From Paenibacillus piri (GTDB lineage: Bacteria; Bacillota; Bacilli; Paenibacillales; NBRC-103111): 64,000 bases of DNA. The first letter of the stretch is position 1, and each line of letters begins with the position of its first letter. The stretch is from the NCBI RefSeq assembly GCF_004354045.1, contig NZ_SMRT01000003.1, forward strand, positions 124,001 to 188,000. Direction: 5' to 3'. A program made the position numbers and the translations under genes. The notes below the pieces were generated by a model. The model was not told where the DNA came from, did no database searches, and saw nothing but the letters and a program-made list of their open reading frames with translations. This document shows positions 14,711 through 24,900 of the stretch, piece after piece.

Positions 14711-16818
14711 ACATACACGCAGAGAGAGAAGTCAAAAAATACAAGGACTCGCAAATGCTGTCACGGCTTATGGCTTACGCAAAGCCGTATTGGAAAATGA
14801 TTTTGCTATGCATCGTTCTCGCCTTTCTCGTTGTCGTAGCCGATCTGGCCAGACCGTACTTGATTAAAGTTGCGATAGACGGACATATTAACGGGCTGCA
14901 CAAGCCGATGCTTTCGGTAGATAGCGGCAGCAGGAGCCAACTGGAGCCTTACGGCAGGCTGACCAGCTGGGGCAGCCGGGATTACGCCAGGCTGGATGCG
15001 GATGCCGTCGCTCGGGGAAGCTTTCCCGATGGAGCCGAGCGGCATCAGATCGTATCGGTCGGTGATAACGAATACATGATCGCGGGCTGGCTGCCCTCGC
15101 AGCAGGCGGATGTGAAGCTGTCCGGGGATACGCCGGGCAAGCTGCGCATTACCGCTGAAGGGCAGGTCTATGAAGCGGTTCAGCTTGACGGGCAAGCGTC
15201 GGAGCTGTTCCGCAAGCAGGACTACGCCGGCTTTATACAGCTGGGAGTCTTGTTTCTGCTGGCCGTATTCGGGGCGGCGCTGCTCAGCTATTTGCAAAGC
15301 AATCTGCTGCAGTATACGGGGCAGACGATTATATTCAACATCCGCGAGCAGCTGTTCAACCATTTGAGCCGGATGTCGATGTCTTACTTCGACCGCAACC
15401 CGGTCGGACGGCTGGTCGTGCGGGTAACGCAGGATACGGAGGCGCTCAACCAGCTGTATTCCCAGGTTGTCGTCAACCTGGTCAAGGACGTGATCGTGCT
15501 GATCGGGATTGTGGCGATTATGCTGCAGCTTAGCTTGAAGCTTGCTTTACTGTCGTTCGCCGTCATTCCTTTTTTGGCGGCGCTGACGATCTGGTACCGG
15601 ATCGTGGTACGGAAGGCGCAGCGTACCTCGAGAACGATTTTATCCCGGTTAAATTCGTTTCTGGCTGAAAATTTATCCGGCATCCGCATCACGCAGCTGT
15701 TTATCCGGGAGGAGCGGCAGCGCGACCAGTTCGAGCATCACAATACGGCATATTACCGCGCGGGGATGCGCGGAACGGTCATCAACTCGATCTTCCAGCC
15801 GGCGATCGGCTTTCTTGGCAACGTAGCCATCGCGCTGCTGCTGTGGTATGGAGGAGGCAGCGTCATTGACGGAGGCATTACGTTCGGTATCGTTTATGCA
15901 TTTACGCATTATGTAAGGCAGTTTTTTCAACCGCTGATGAGCCTGGCGGAGAAATATAACCAGATTCAGACGGCGATGGTCGGAGCGGAACGGATTTTCG
16001 ATATGCTCGACGAGCCGCCGGCCATCAACGAAGCCGCCCTTCCGAAAAGCTTGCCGAAGCGGGTGCGTGGCGAAATTACGTTCGACCATGTGTGGTTTGC
16101 CTACAATAACGAGGATTGGGTGCTGAAGGACGTAAGCTTTACAATACAGCCCGGGCAGACGGTTGCGTTCGTCGGCGCGACGGGCGCAGGAAAGAGCTCG
16201 ATTATCCAGCTCATCAACCGCTTCTACGATATTCAGAAGGGCAGCATCAAGCTGGACGGCATTGATATCCGCGACATTTCGCTCGATGAACTGCGGCGGT
16301 GCATCAGCATCGTGCAGCAGGATGTGTTCTTGTTCACGGGCGACATCTCTTCCAATATAAGGCTGAACAATGTTGGAATTAGCGAGGCGCAGGTAGAGGA
16401 AGCGGCCCGTATGGTGCATATCGACGAATTCGTCGATCAGCTGCCGCAGGGCTACCGGACCCCGCTCGGCGAGCGCGGCGTGAATTTGTCGCTAGGCCAG
16501 CGGCAGCTGCTTTCCTTCGCCCGGGCGATCGCCTTCCGCCCGCAAATTTTGATTCTCGACGAGGCGACCTCGAACATCGATACGGAAACGGAGCTGGTCG
16601 TACAGGACGCGCTGCACAACATCTCCGCAGGACGGACGACGTTGATCGTCGCACATCGGCTGTCGACGATCCAGCATGCCGACCAGATTATCGTCATGCA
16701 CAAGGGCAAGGTGCGCGAGATCGGCCGCCATTATCAGCTTCTGGCGCAGCGGGGCTACTATTACCGCTTGTACGAGCTGCAATATAAAGAGCCGAAGCCG
16801 GCGCAGGCGGCGAAGTGA
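14707..16818 (+). CDS. Heterodimeric ABC exporter, partner subunit with extracellular insert (BmrD/YheH-like)
   Basis: The protein has 703 residues. The membrane domain is interrupted after the first helix by a soluble insert of about 115 residues (roughly 60-175), which would lie outside the cell; YheH/BmrD-type subunits carry a similar insert. The NBD has Walker A GATGAGKSS, Q-loop VQQDVFLF, a degenerate signature LSLGQRQL, and a canonical Walker B ILILDEATSNID. The altered signature would pair with the weak Walker B of the partner, leaving one active and one degenerate composite site. Exporters of this type move drugs or lipids; the substrate is unknown. The next gene (glpP) is about 180 nt away behind its own promoter. 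Confidence 0.93.
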   Translation: MNIHAEREVKKYKDSQMLSRLMAYAKPYWKMILLCIVLAFLVVVADLARPYLIKVAIDGHINGLHKPMLSVDSGSRSQLEPYGRLTSWGSRDYARLDADAVARGSFPDGAERHQIVSVGDNEYMIAGWLPSQQADVKLSGDTPGKLRITAEGQVYEAVQLDGQASELFRKQDYAGFIQLGVLFLLAVFGAALLSYLQSNLLQYTGQTIIFNIREQLFNHLSRMSMSYFDRNPVGRLVVRVTQDTEALNQLYSQVVVNLVKDVIVLIGIVAIMLQLSLKLALLSFAVIPFLAALTIWYRIVVRKAQRTSRTILSRLNSFLAENLSGIRITQLFIREERQRDQFEHHNTAYYRAGMRGTVINSIFQPAIGFLGNVAIALLLWYGGGSVIDGGITFGIVYAFTHYVRQFFQPLMSLAEKYNQIQTAMVGAERIFDMLDEPPAINEAALPKSLPKRVRGEITFDHVWFAYNNEDWVLKDVSFTIQPGQTVAFVGATGAGKSSIIQLINRFYDIQKGSIKLDGIDIRDISLDELRRCISIVQQDVFLFTGDISSNIRLNNVGISEAQVEEAARMVHIDEFVDQLPQGYRTPLGERGVNLSLGQRQLLSFARAIAFRPQILILDEATSNIDTETELVVQDALHNISAGRTTLIVAHRLSTIQHADQIIVMHKGKVREIGRHYQLLAQRGYYYRLYELQYKEPKPAQAAK

Positions 16819-16904
16819 GCGTTAAAGGGGGCTTTTCCTGATATATTTCATCTTCAGAAACGGTTAGATATTTCAGGATGGAGTTTCGTAGTCTCAGCCG
16901 AATA

Positions 16905-16958
16905 TTAACAATAGATTCATATGGAGTTCATATTCCGATAACAATTCAGGTCGATAAT
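16905..16958 (+). promoter_or_regulatory. PhoP box and promoter of glpP
   Basis: Four hexamers TTAACA (16905), TTCATA (16916), TTCATA (16927) and ATAACA (16938) start exactly 11 bp apart. Three of the four fit the Bacillus PhoP repeat TT(A/C/T)A(C/T)A, and the fourth differs at one base. GATAAT at 16953-16958 is a candidate -10. This is the layout of PhoP~P-activated, phosphate-starvation promoters. Confidence 0.78.
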
Positions 16959-16999
16959 AAAAATTATCAGGCAGCACACGATGAAAGGATACTCCTCTG

Positions 17000-17593
17000 A
17001 TGCCCTTACTTTACAAGCTTGGCAATAATCCGATTATCGCCGCTTTACGCAAGCCTGAGGAGATCGAACGGGCGTTGGACAGTCAGGTGCAGAACATTTT
17101 TTTCATGGGCGGGAATTTAAAGGAAATCATTCACTCCGTCCGCTTGGCGAAGGACAGAAAAAAAGGGGCTTTTATCCACCTCGATTTGATTAAAGGATTG
17201 TCCAGCACCGATAAGGAAAGTGTGGATTTCATTGCTGAATACGTCGGTGCGGACGGAATCATCACACCGAAAAGCCATTTAATAAAGGAAGCCAAACGGG
17301 TCGGCTTGTACGCCATTCTTCACCTTTTTGTGATCGATTCCTTGGCTTTGAAGAACGGGCTGAGTTTGGCTCAAACTGTGCAGCCGGACGGCATTGAGCT
17401 GATGCCGGGAGTGATTGCCAAAATCATTCATACCTTTTCCGAAACACTGACCGACATACCTATTGTTGCCAGTGGCTTGATTCATACAAAAGAAGAAACC
17501 ATCGAAGTGCTGCATGCCGGTGCGACGTCCCTATCAGTCAGTGATACGACCCTTTGGAACCTTACGTTTCAAGACTTGTCTCGTACCCTTTAA
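17000..17593 (+). CDS. glpP: Glycerol-3-phosphate-responsive antiterminator GlpP
   Basis: The protein has 197 residues. It shows the family pattern PIIAALRKPEEIERAL at the start, FIHLDLIKGLSSTDKE near 72, and GADGIITPKSHLIKEAKR. The C-terminal half contains DGIELMPGVIAKII and IPIVASGLIHTKEE. GlpP is an RNA-binding antiterminator that, with glycerol 3-phosphate, allows read-through of leader terminators in glp transcripts. No glpF, glpK or glpD lies in this window. AAAGGAT precedes the ATG. A PhoP box lies upstream, and a strong terminator preceded by a possible promoter lies immediately downstream. A role for GlpP on that terminator is inferred only. Confidence 0.9.
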   Translation: MPLLYKLGNNPIIAALRKPEEIERALDSQVQNIFFMGGNLKEIIHSVRLAKDRKKGAFIHLDLIKGLSSTDKESVDFIAEYVGADGIITPKSHLIKEAKRVGLYAILHLFVIDSLALKNGLSLAQTVQPDGIELMPGVIAKIIHTFSETLTDIPIVASGLIHTKEETIEVLHAGATSLSVSDTTLWNLTFQDLSRTL

Positions 17594-17702
17594 ATGGTAT
17601 AATTTCATAATCCCCAGTTTGGAGTGAGTGACTAAGAGAAAGCTCTAAACAATAAACAGGCAGTAACATGCCCTAGTTTGTTGTTTGGCTTTCTCTTTTT
17701 TA
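17576..17702 (+). promoter_or_regulatory. Promoter plus terminator (possible attenuator) between glpP and the HupE-like gene
   Basis: TTGTCT (17576-17581) and TATAAT (17598-17603), spaced 16 bp, form a plausible promoter at the end of glpP. About 30 nt later AGAGAAAGC (17635-17643) pairs with GCTTTCTCT (17688-17696), followed by TTTTTTAT, with a second stem inside. It can be the terminator of glpP, or a leader attenuator for the next gene. Confidence 0.6.
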
Positions 17703-17780
17703 TATGTGTTGTGCGATATGCCTTGTAAGGGATTGGTGGATCAAGATTGAAAGACAGACAGAAGAAAGAGGTGCGAAACA

Positions 17781-18872
17781 TTGAAAGTAACCAACTTACG
17801 AATTTGCGTTTTGTTGGTTTTTTGTCTGGGATTGTGGTTATTTCCAACAGGTGCTTGGGCCCATACGGATGATAGCGTAGGGTTTTCCAAAATTACTGCG
17901 GATGCGGGAGCCAGACTCATGCATTATGAGCTTTATATTGAGTATTTCACGCTTAGTCACGTGGTGGATTTGGAGGTCCAACCGAATGCAGGAGATCGGG
18001 AGATGTCCGCCAAGCTTGAGACCAACCGCCAGCTTGTGAACGACTATATTAATCGTAACATGGAAGTGTCGATTGACGGGATACGGGTGGCAGGCCACGT
18101 GGTACAAACAAACGTTGAACAGAAATTAAATCGTATGTATGCCCATATTTTTCTGGATTACCCCATGGAAAAAAATTCGCAAGCATTGCATATCTCTTAC
18201 CATATGTTCTTTGACGATATCGATCCGTCGCATCGAAATATTGTGATTTACGACTGGGGCGGAGAGCAAGGGCAATTTGTTTTTCAAAACAGTGCGCGGG
18301 AATTCCTGAGCGGTAAAACAAGCTTCCTCATTCAGATCGAACGCTTCATCAACTTGGGATTTCATCATATTATGATCGGATACGACCATATTCTCTTTGT
18401 TATGGCACTCGTATTAGGATCCCGAAAGATCAAAGATGTGTTGAAGGTGGCTACGGTATTTACCTTAGCCCATAGCGTTACGCTGTGTCTTTCCTCATTT
18501 CACGTTATTTCCGTTTCTCCTGCAATTATTGAGCCTTTGATCGCTTTAAGCATTGCCTACGCGGCTCTGGAAAGCTTTTTTGGACCAAATTCGAAGGTTC
18601 GTCTCTTGGTCGTTTTTATTTTTGGATTGATTCATGGGATCGGCTTCGCAGACGCTTTGGAGCTGACAGGTAAAATGACACTCGACGCTCTTCTGTCTCT
18701 CGCTTCCTTCAATATCGGAGTGGAATGTGGACAAGCCCTTATTATTGTATTGTTATTCCCTTTGTTGGCTTATGTCAGAAGATTCCGATGGTCCGGCTTG
18801 TTGAAGGGAACAATCACAGTAGGAATTTTGGGTTTCGGTCTGATCTGGTACTTCCAACGAATGTTCACATAA
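17781..18872 (+). CDS. HupE/UreJ-family membrane protein
   Basis: The protein has 363 residues. A signal peptide (residues 1-27, ending GAWA) is followed by an extracytoplasmic domain of about 160 residues. The C-terminal HupE/UreJ_2 domain has about six to seven helices; it contains GYDHILFVMALVLGSRKIKD near 207, FTLAHSVTL, FGLIHGIGFADALE and NIGVECGQA. Its conserved His residues suggest metal binding. Proteins of this family are widespread and poorly defined; some are linked to nickel or hydrogenase, others to unrelated operons. Translation starts at TTG 17781 after AAAGAGGTG. It is placed directly before the giant phosphatase gene, so a role in its assembly or in cation supply is possible but unproven. 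Confidence 0.82.
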   Translation: MKVTNLRICVLLVFCLGLWLFPTGAWAHTDDSVGFSKITADAGARLMHYELYIEYFTLSHVVDLEVQPNAGDREMSAKLETNRQLVNDYINRNMEVSIDGIRVAGHVVQTNVEQKLNRMYAHIFLDYPMEKNSQALHISYHMFFDDIDPSHRNIVIYDWGGEQGQFVFQNSAREFLSGKTSFLIQIERFINLGFHHIMIGYDHILFVMALVLGSRKIKDVLKVATVFTLAHSVTLCLSSFHVISVSPAIIEPLIALSIAYAALESFFGPNSKVRLLVVFIFGLIHGIGFADALELTGKMTLDALLSLASFNIGVECGQALIIVLLFPLLAYVRRFRWSGLLKGTITVGILGFGLIWYFQRMFT

Positions 18873-18993
18873 TACAGGCCAATGCTTGAAAGGTGGGATG
18901 CGATCGAGCGATTGAAGAAAGGGACAAGATGTATTCAAAAGTTTCGGGTGCAGATGCAATCATTACTGAACATGAAAGCAAGGAGGAATAAAT

Positions 18994-21900
18994 GTGAAGT
19001 CTTGGATGAATAAGTTCGAACACAGTAAGAAAAAAATTCAAACTATCCTTGCAGCGACATTATTATTGCTAGCCTTGGCGGTTATGATCAAACCGGCTTT
19101 TGCCGTAGGCACCAACGCTGTTGTAAGCGGGGATGTATACGGCAATGTAAGCGGGACTGTATATGGCAATGATAACAAGCAAGGGATTGCCCAAGGAAAT
19201 AACACACTCACGGTGAATACGACTCGTAGCGTGACCAGCATGGTGTATGCTACTCCTTTAACGCCGCCACCAGGTTCAATTAGCGCAATCCCTACATCGG
19301 TAACATTCCTCTTTGACACGGCAGACAAAGAAGGATTGAAGGCGCGATTCAACTGGGTGACCTCCGATATGGAAATTAATACCTCGGTACTTAATTACGC
19401 AAAAAAGGAAGGTTTTAACGGTACATTCACTAATACGATTATTGGTGAGGCTGCCCCGATTGACCAGCGAGACTTATATGAGATGTTTACAGGACAATAT
19501 AAAAATGAAGTGCAACTCACACCCGTAATCAGCCATAGAGCTGCGTCTGGCGTTCTTGAACCGGACACAGAATACGTTTACTCTGTTGGCGACGGTGGCG
19601 CTAATGTCATTGATACGGCCAACCCGCCAAGTTTCAAAACGCCTGCAGCTAATGTGGATCAGTTCTCATTTCTCTGGATAACCGACCCGCAGGAAAGCGG
19701 TGTTGACGTTGAAACAGTTTATGGAAAGTACGATAAATATATGGGACGAGCGGTACGAGAGGCTTTTACTAATCCTAAGCATCCAAGTATAGACTTCATT
19801 CTCAGTACAGGCGATAATGTGGATTTCGGTTTTGACACCAAGGAATGGGACGCTTATTACAACGCAATGCAACCATATTTGTATAGCACCCCTTATTATT
19901 CTTCCACAGGTAATCATGAGTATGAAGGCAATCCGGGAATAACCGGAAGCTGGGATTCGATTGATCCTTATATGGTCACTGCGAAAGGCCGTATAAACGT
20001 ACCAAAGAACGGTCCGGCATACCGAGGTGCGGGAACAGATGGTTTGAAACCTAGTGTAACAGGCGCAATTAAGCAACGCCTTGATGGTAACACCTATTAC
20101 TATGAATACGGCGATGCCATCTTCTTCGTGCTTGACTATTCACCCGACACCAGCAATGTTGACGAAACGGGCGACAAAGGCTACTCACTGAACTCCGATA
20201 AAGCGATTAAAGCAGAGCTTGACTGGATGAAGTCCGTTCTGAAGACGAATGACAAAAAATGGAAATTCGTCGCCATGCATCAGAGCCCATACAATGGGAG
20301 GTTTGCGCAGCCCCAATATTGGAGGACTGTCACAGACGCCTTTGATGAATGTGGAATAGACGTTGTTATTTCGGGACATGATCACCTTTACTTGCGTTCA
20401 AAGCTTATGAACAACAATCAGGTGGCAACTATTCCTGGCACAGGAACAACTTATATTACCGGCGCGACAGCAGGCAACCAATTCGGTACGCTATACGGAC
20501 AATTTAACCCTGTTACCGGCACATATACAGAAAAATATACCGACTGGGTTGTGAGCGGCTATCATATTATTGATGTGAACGCGACCGGCATATCGATAAC
20601 CTCCGAGGGAATCAAGATGCTTCCTAAAGATGGGGTGACAAAACAAGAGGAAGGCAGAGAAAGTGATTTTAAAGAAGATGAAAATGGCTTTAGAAACCTT
20701 GACGTCTCTTCGAAAGTAGTAATAACAAACACTCCGCGTGCAAAGAATCTTGGTTCGTGGGAATATCCGAATCCCCCGGTGGAGCAATCGGAGGTCGATG
20801 CTTACCTTCCTCCGGTTGTCAATGGCTGGTATGAAGTCAGCAAGCCGTCCCAGTTGCTTCGACTCAGTCAGAAGATGGCAAACCGCGGCGGCAATGTGCC
20901 CATGAATGCAAAAATTAAATTGATGAATGACATCGACATGAAAGGAATTACCGGGTACCTTCCGCTCGGTGACAACAGAGGATCAGCAGGTTACTTCAGC
21001 GGCATTTTCGATGGCAATGGAAAGTCCATTAGAAACTTAAGCTTAACATATTCGGACACATGGAAAGTGGATGGTAACTCAGTCTACACAGGCCTGATCA
21101 GCTATATGAATGACGCAACCATTAAGAATGTAAATCTTGTTGACAGCAATTTGAACGGCAGCAATGGATATTATGCCGGGCTTGTCGCCGTAATGTCCGG
21201 AGCTTCCAGTATTGAAGGCAGTTCTGTGTCCGGTGAAATTTCCGGCTGGCAAGGTGTTGGCGCGATTGCTGGACGTATGTCAGGTACGTCGAAAATTGCC
21301 AACAGCTACTCTGTTGCCAAAATTACCGGTTCAAGCTTAGTGGGCGGCCTTGTCGGCACAAGCGAAACTTCAGGCGGTGACGTAAGGATTGAAAACTCTT
21401 TGGCATTAGGTGCCGTTAAAGCAAAGAATGGCATCGCTGGCGGAATTATTGGCAACATCAGTAATGGTTCAATCACAACAATAACGAACAGCGTTGCTTA
21501 CAACAGATCGGTTGATGCTACGACAGGCGCAGGTCAATTTTTCGGAGCAAATGCAAGCGGCACGCTTACCAATAACTTTTATGCCGCAAACATGGCTTTA
21601 ACCGGCACAGTCGTGTCGCAGGCAGGTGTTGGCACTGCAACTGCAGTTCAGCTCGCTGACAAAAATTTTTATGAAACCACTCTTGCATGGAATTTTATTA
21701 AAGACTGGAAGTGGACAGTAGTAAAAACAGCAGGATATCCTTTGCCTTTTAACTCGAGCTTAGGATTGCCTCCAGGGCTTGAATTAACTCCTGCTCACTG
21801 GGAACTTGATCTTTCCGGTGTAAACGTGGGGAATATGCCTGCAAATTGGAAGAATCAGCAGCTTTCCCACGTGTCGGCAATCGACGATTCAGGTACAAAG

Positions 21901-24900
21901 GTGATTCAAGCAAAAGATAGCCGATCAATGCCATATGACACCTATTTCGACTTTCCTGAACCTATTTATGGCACGAATATTACTTTTAAGTACAAAATAT
22001 TTGTAAAAGATTATGGCAATACCCAAAATGCATACGGGCCAATTCTCTATATTAAAGACAACGAAGGCAAGTCGGCTATGGAGCATTCCATCGTTATGTG
22101 GGGTGTCCCCTACTATGATTATGGCAAGGGAGACATCGGAGGCTTGCAGCAAGGTTTATGGTATGATATGGAGCTTGAAATAGATCCTGCAGCCGGCAAA
22201 TTTCATTGGACTCTAAACGGCGCTGACTGGGATTCTTATTTATTAAAAAACAAGGTCAATAATATTTCGAGAATCGGTATTCGCTCCAATCAAATGGATG
22301 AAAACTCCATTGTCTACTTTAAGGACCTGGTTGTTGAAACAACGGGTTACACAGGCGGCGGGGAAGAGCCAGATCCGGATCCGGTGGATACAACGGCGTT
22401 GAATGCGGCGCTCACCACCGCGAGCCAGCTTCTAGTGAATCACGCAGAAGGCAGCGGCGTTGGTCAAGCACCTGCGTCGGCGAGAACAGCCTTGCAGAAG
22501 GCCATTGCTGAAGCACAGGCGATTGTATATGATGCAGCCAATCAAACCCAAGCGCAATTGGATGCGGCAACAGCAGCGCTGCAAACTGCGATTTCGACCT
22601 TTAAATCACTAGTGGTGACAACTGCTGTTGATGTTTGGACGTTGGGCAGTCTTGACCGTGCGAAGAAGACGTCGGCAGCAGGTATCCAAAAAGCCGCGGA
22701 AGTGTACGCCGGCAAAGGCGAAACGACTTCCTTCCAAATCGTCGTCAAGGCGGCTGATAACAAAACTCTTGATATTTCAGACTTGAAAATATCAAATCTA
22801 ACAGGACCGAATGGCAATGTAATCAACAGCGCCAATGTTGATCTTTACCGCGAGCATTTTATTAAAGTAGGAACGCGTACTCAAGGAGGGCAGGGCGGAA
22901 CAAATAACAGGCTGCCCGATGAATGGTATCCGGACGCATTGATTCCGTTCATTGATCCGGTGACAGGCGCTGCGCCTACAGCGGGTGCGTTATATAAAGC
23001 TATTCCTTATACGGTTGCCGCGGGGGAAAACATGCCTTTCTGGGTGGATATCAATGTGCCGGCTGACACTGCTCCGGGAATCTACAGCGGAACATATACG
23101 GTACATACAGCAGCTGGCGAGATTTCTGGGGAAATTAGCCTGAACGTGTGGAACTTTACCGTACCGGTTAAATCTAATTTGTACACTTCATTCGGGATCA
23201 GGGGCGATGGCAATAGCAACCCAGGGGATTATGTTACCAATCATAATTACAAGAATGACGTGAACGTTCATAAGGAATTGCTCAGGAATAGAATAAACCC
23301 TGAATCGGGAGTGAATCCGAAAGATGAAGACGAGCTTATCGCCATGGGACTTCAGGCTCTGAATACGGGATTCTGGGGCAACACCTCTTATGGCGATACA
23401 ACAATGGACCCGCCTCCAACAGTAGATGAAATTGCTGCGGAAGCGGCCAAACATGATTCGCGGCTGCTGTTGTATAATTACACGGCGGATGAAATTGAGT
23501 TCGTGTATGATCAACCGAAGTATCACGACACCTTCCGCAACACGATGAAGGCGTGGGCGGATAACCTGCATCAGGCCGGAGTAAAGCAGTTGGTCGTGAC
23601 GAAGCCATACGACGATTTGCTTACAGATGATGATTATCCGGGAGGAGCAGGCAAACCGATTGTCGACATCTATGCGATTCTCAACACATACTACGGAGAT
23701 AGTGAAGAGGTAGTCAAAAGAGCACTCGATAAGGGCGCGATGGTATGGACATATGCCGCAATGTCCCAGGATGACTACTCGCCGAAGTGGGCAATCGACT
23801 ACGCGCCTATCAATTACAGAATAAATCAAGGCTTTATCAACCAGAGCATTGGAGTTAACGGCCTGCTCTATTGGACTGTTAATTACTGGTCCAGCAGTCC
23901 TTGGGCAAGTGTTAACGCAGAAGCAAGCAGCGTGGAAACTCCGGGCGAGGGCATTCTCATCTATCCTGGAGAACAGGCGGGTCTTAAAGGAGTGGCACCT
24001 TCGATAAGACTTAAAAACATCAGAGACGGGATTTATGATTTTGATTACATTGAAATGCTTAAGCAAGCCGGATACGGTGAATGGGCATTGAACATCAGCA
24101 AGGGTATAGCTGCTGATTTTAAGAACTGGAACCAGTCTCCGGATGCGCTTGGATCAGCTCGCATCATGCTTGGGAATAAACTCAGCGAGATTCAACAGAG
24201 TCAACCTTCATCGAACGCCGACTTGAGCGACTTGAAGGTAGACGGCGTGACAGTAGTCGGTTTTAATGCCAAGAAGTTGGATTACACAGTAAATGTAGCG
24301 AACAGTATTAACTCTGTGGTAGTTTCAGCTTCTGCTGCAGACCAGAAAGCTTCTGTTGAAATTGCAGGCGGCAACGTTCTGGCTATAGGAGAAAACACCG
24401 TATCGGTGACGGTAACGGCAGAAGATAGGGTAACGAAGAAGGAGTATAAGATTACGGTTACCCGTACGGCGGCTCAGGGTGGTGATGGCGACAGTCAACC
24501 TTCATCGAATGCCGACTTGAGCGATTTGAAGGTAGACGGCGTGACAGTAGCCGGTTTTAATGCAAATAAGTTGGATTACACAGTAAATGTAGGGAACAGT
24601 ATTAATTCTGTGGCGGTTTCAGCTTCTGCTACAGACCAGAAAGCTTCTGTTGAAATTGTAGGCGGAAGCGTTCTGGCTGTAGGAGAAAACACCGTATCGG
24701 TGACGGTAACGGCAGAAGATGGGGTAACAAAGAAGGAGTATAAGATTACGGTCACCCGTGCGGCGGCACAGGGCGGTGATGGCGATAGTAACGGCAACGG
24801 CAACATAGGTGGAGGCGGCAGAACTCGTGGAGGCGGTAGCGCCCCGGCTAACTCCGGTACGATTGTGGCGGCCAGCGGAGGAACGCTAACCTTGAATGGG

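Noticed and set aside
23188..24066. Minus-strand frame of 292 codons inside the giant phosphatase gene
   Set aside because: It is opposite a continuous, domain-rich coding frame and shows no protein family features or ribosome site.
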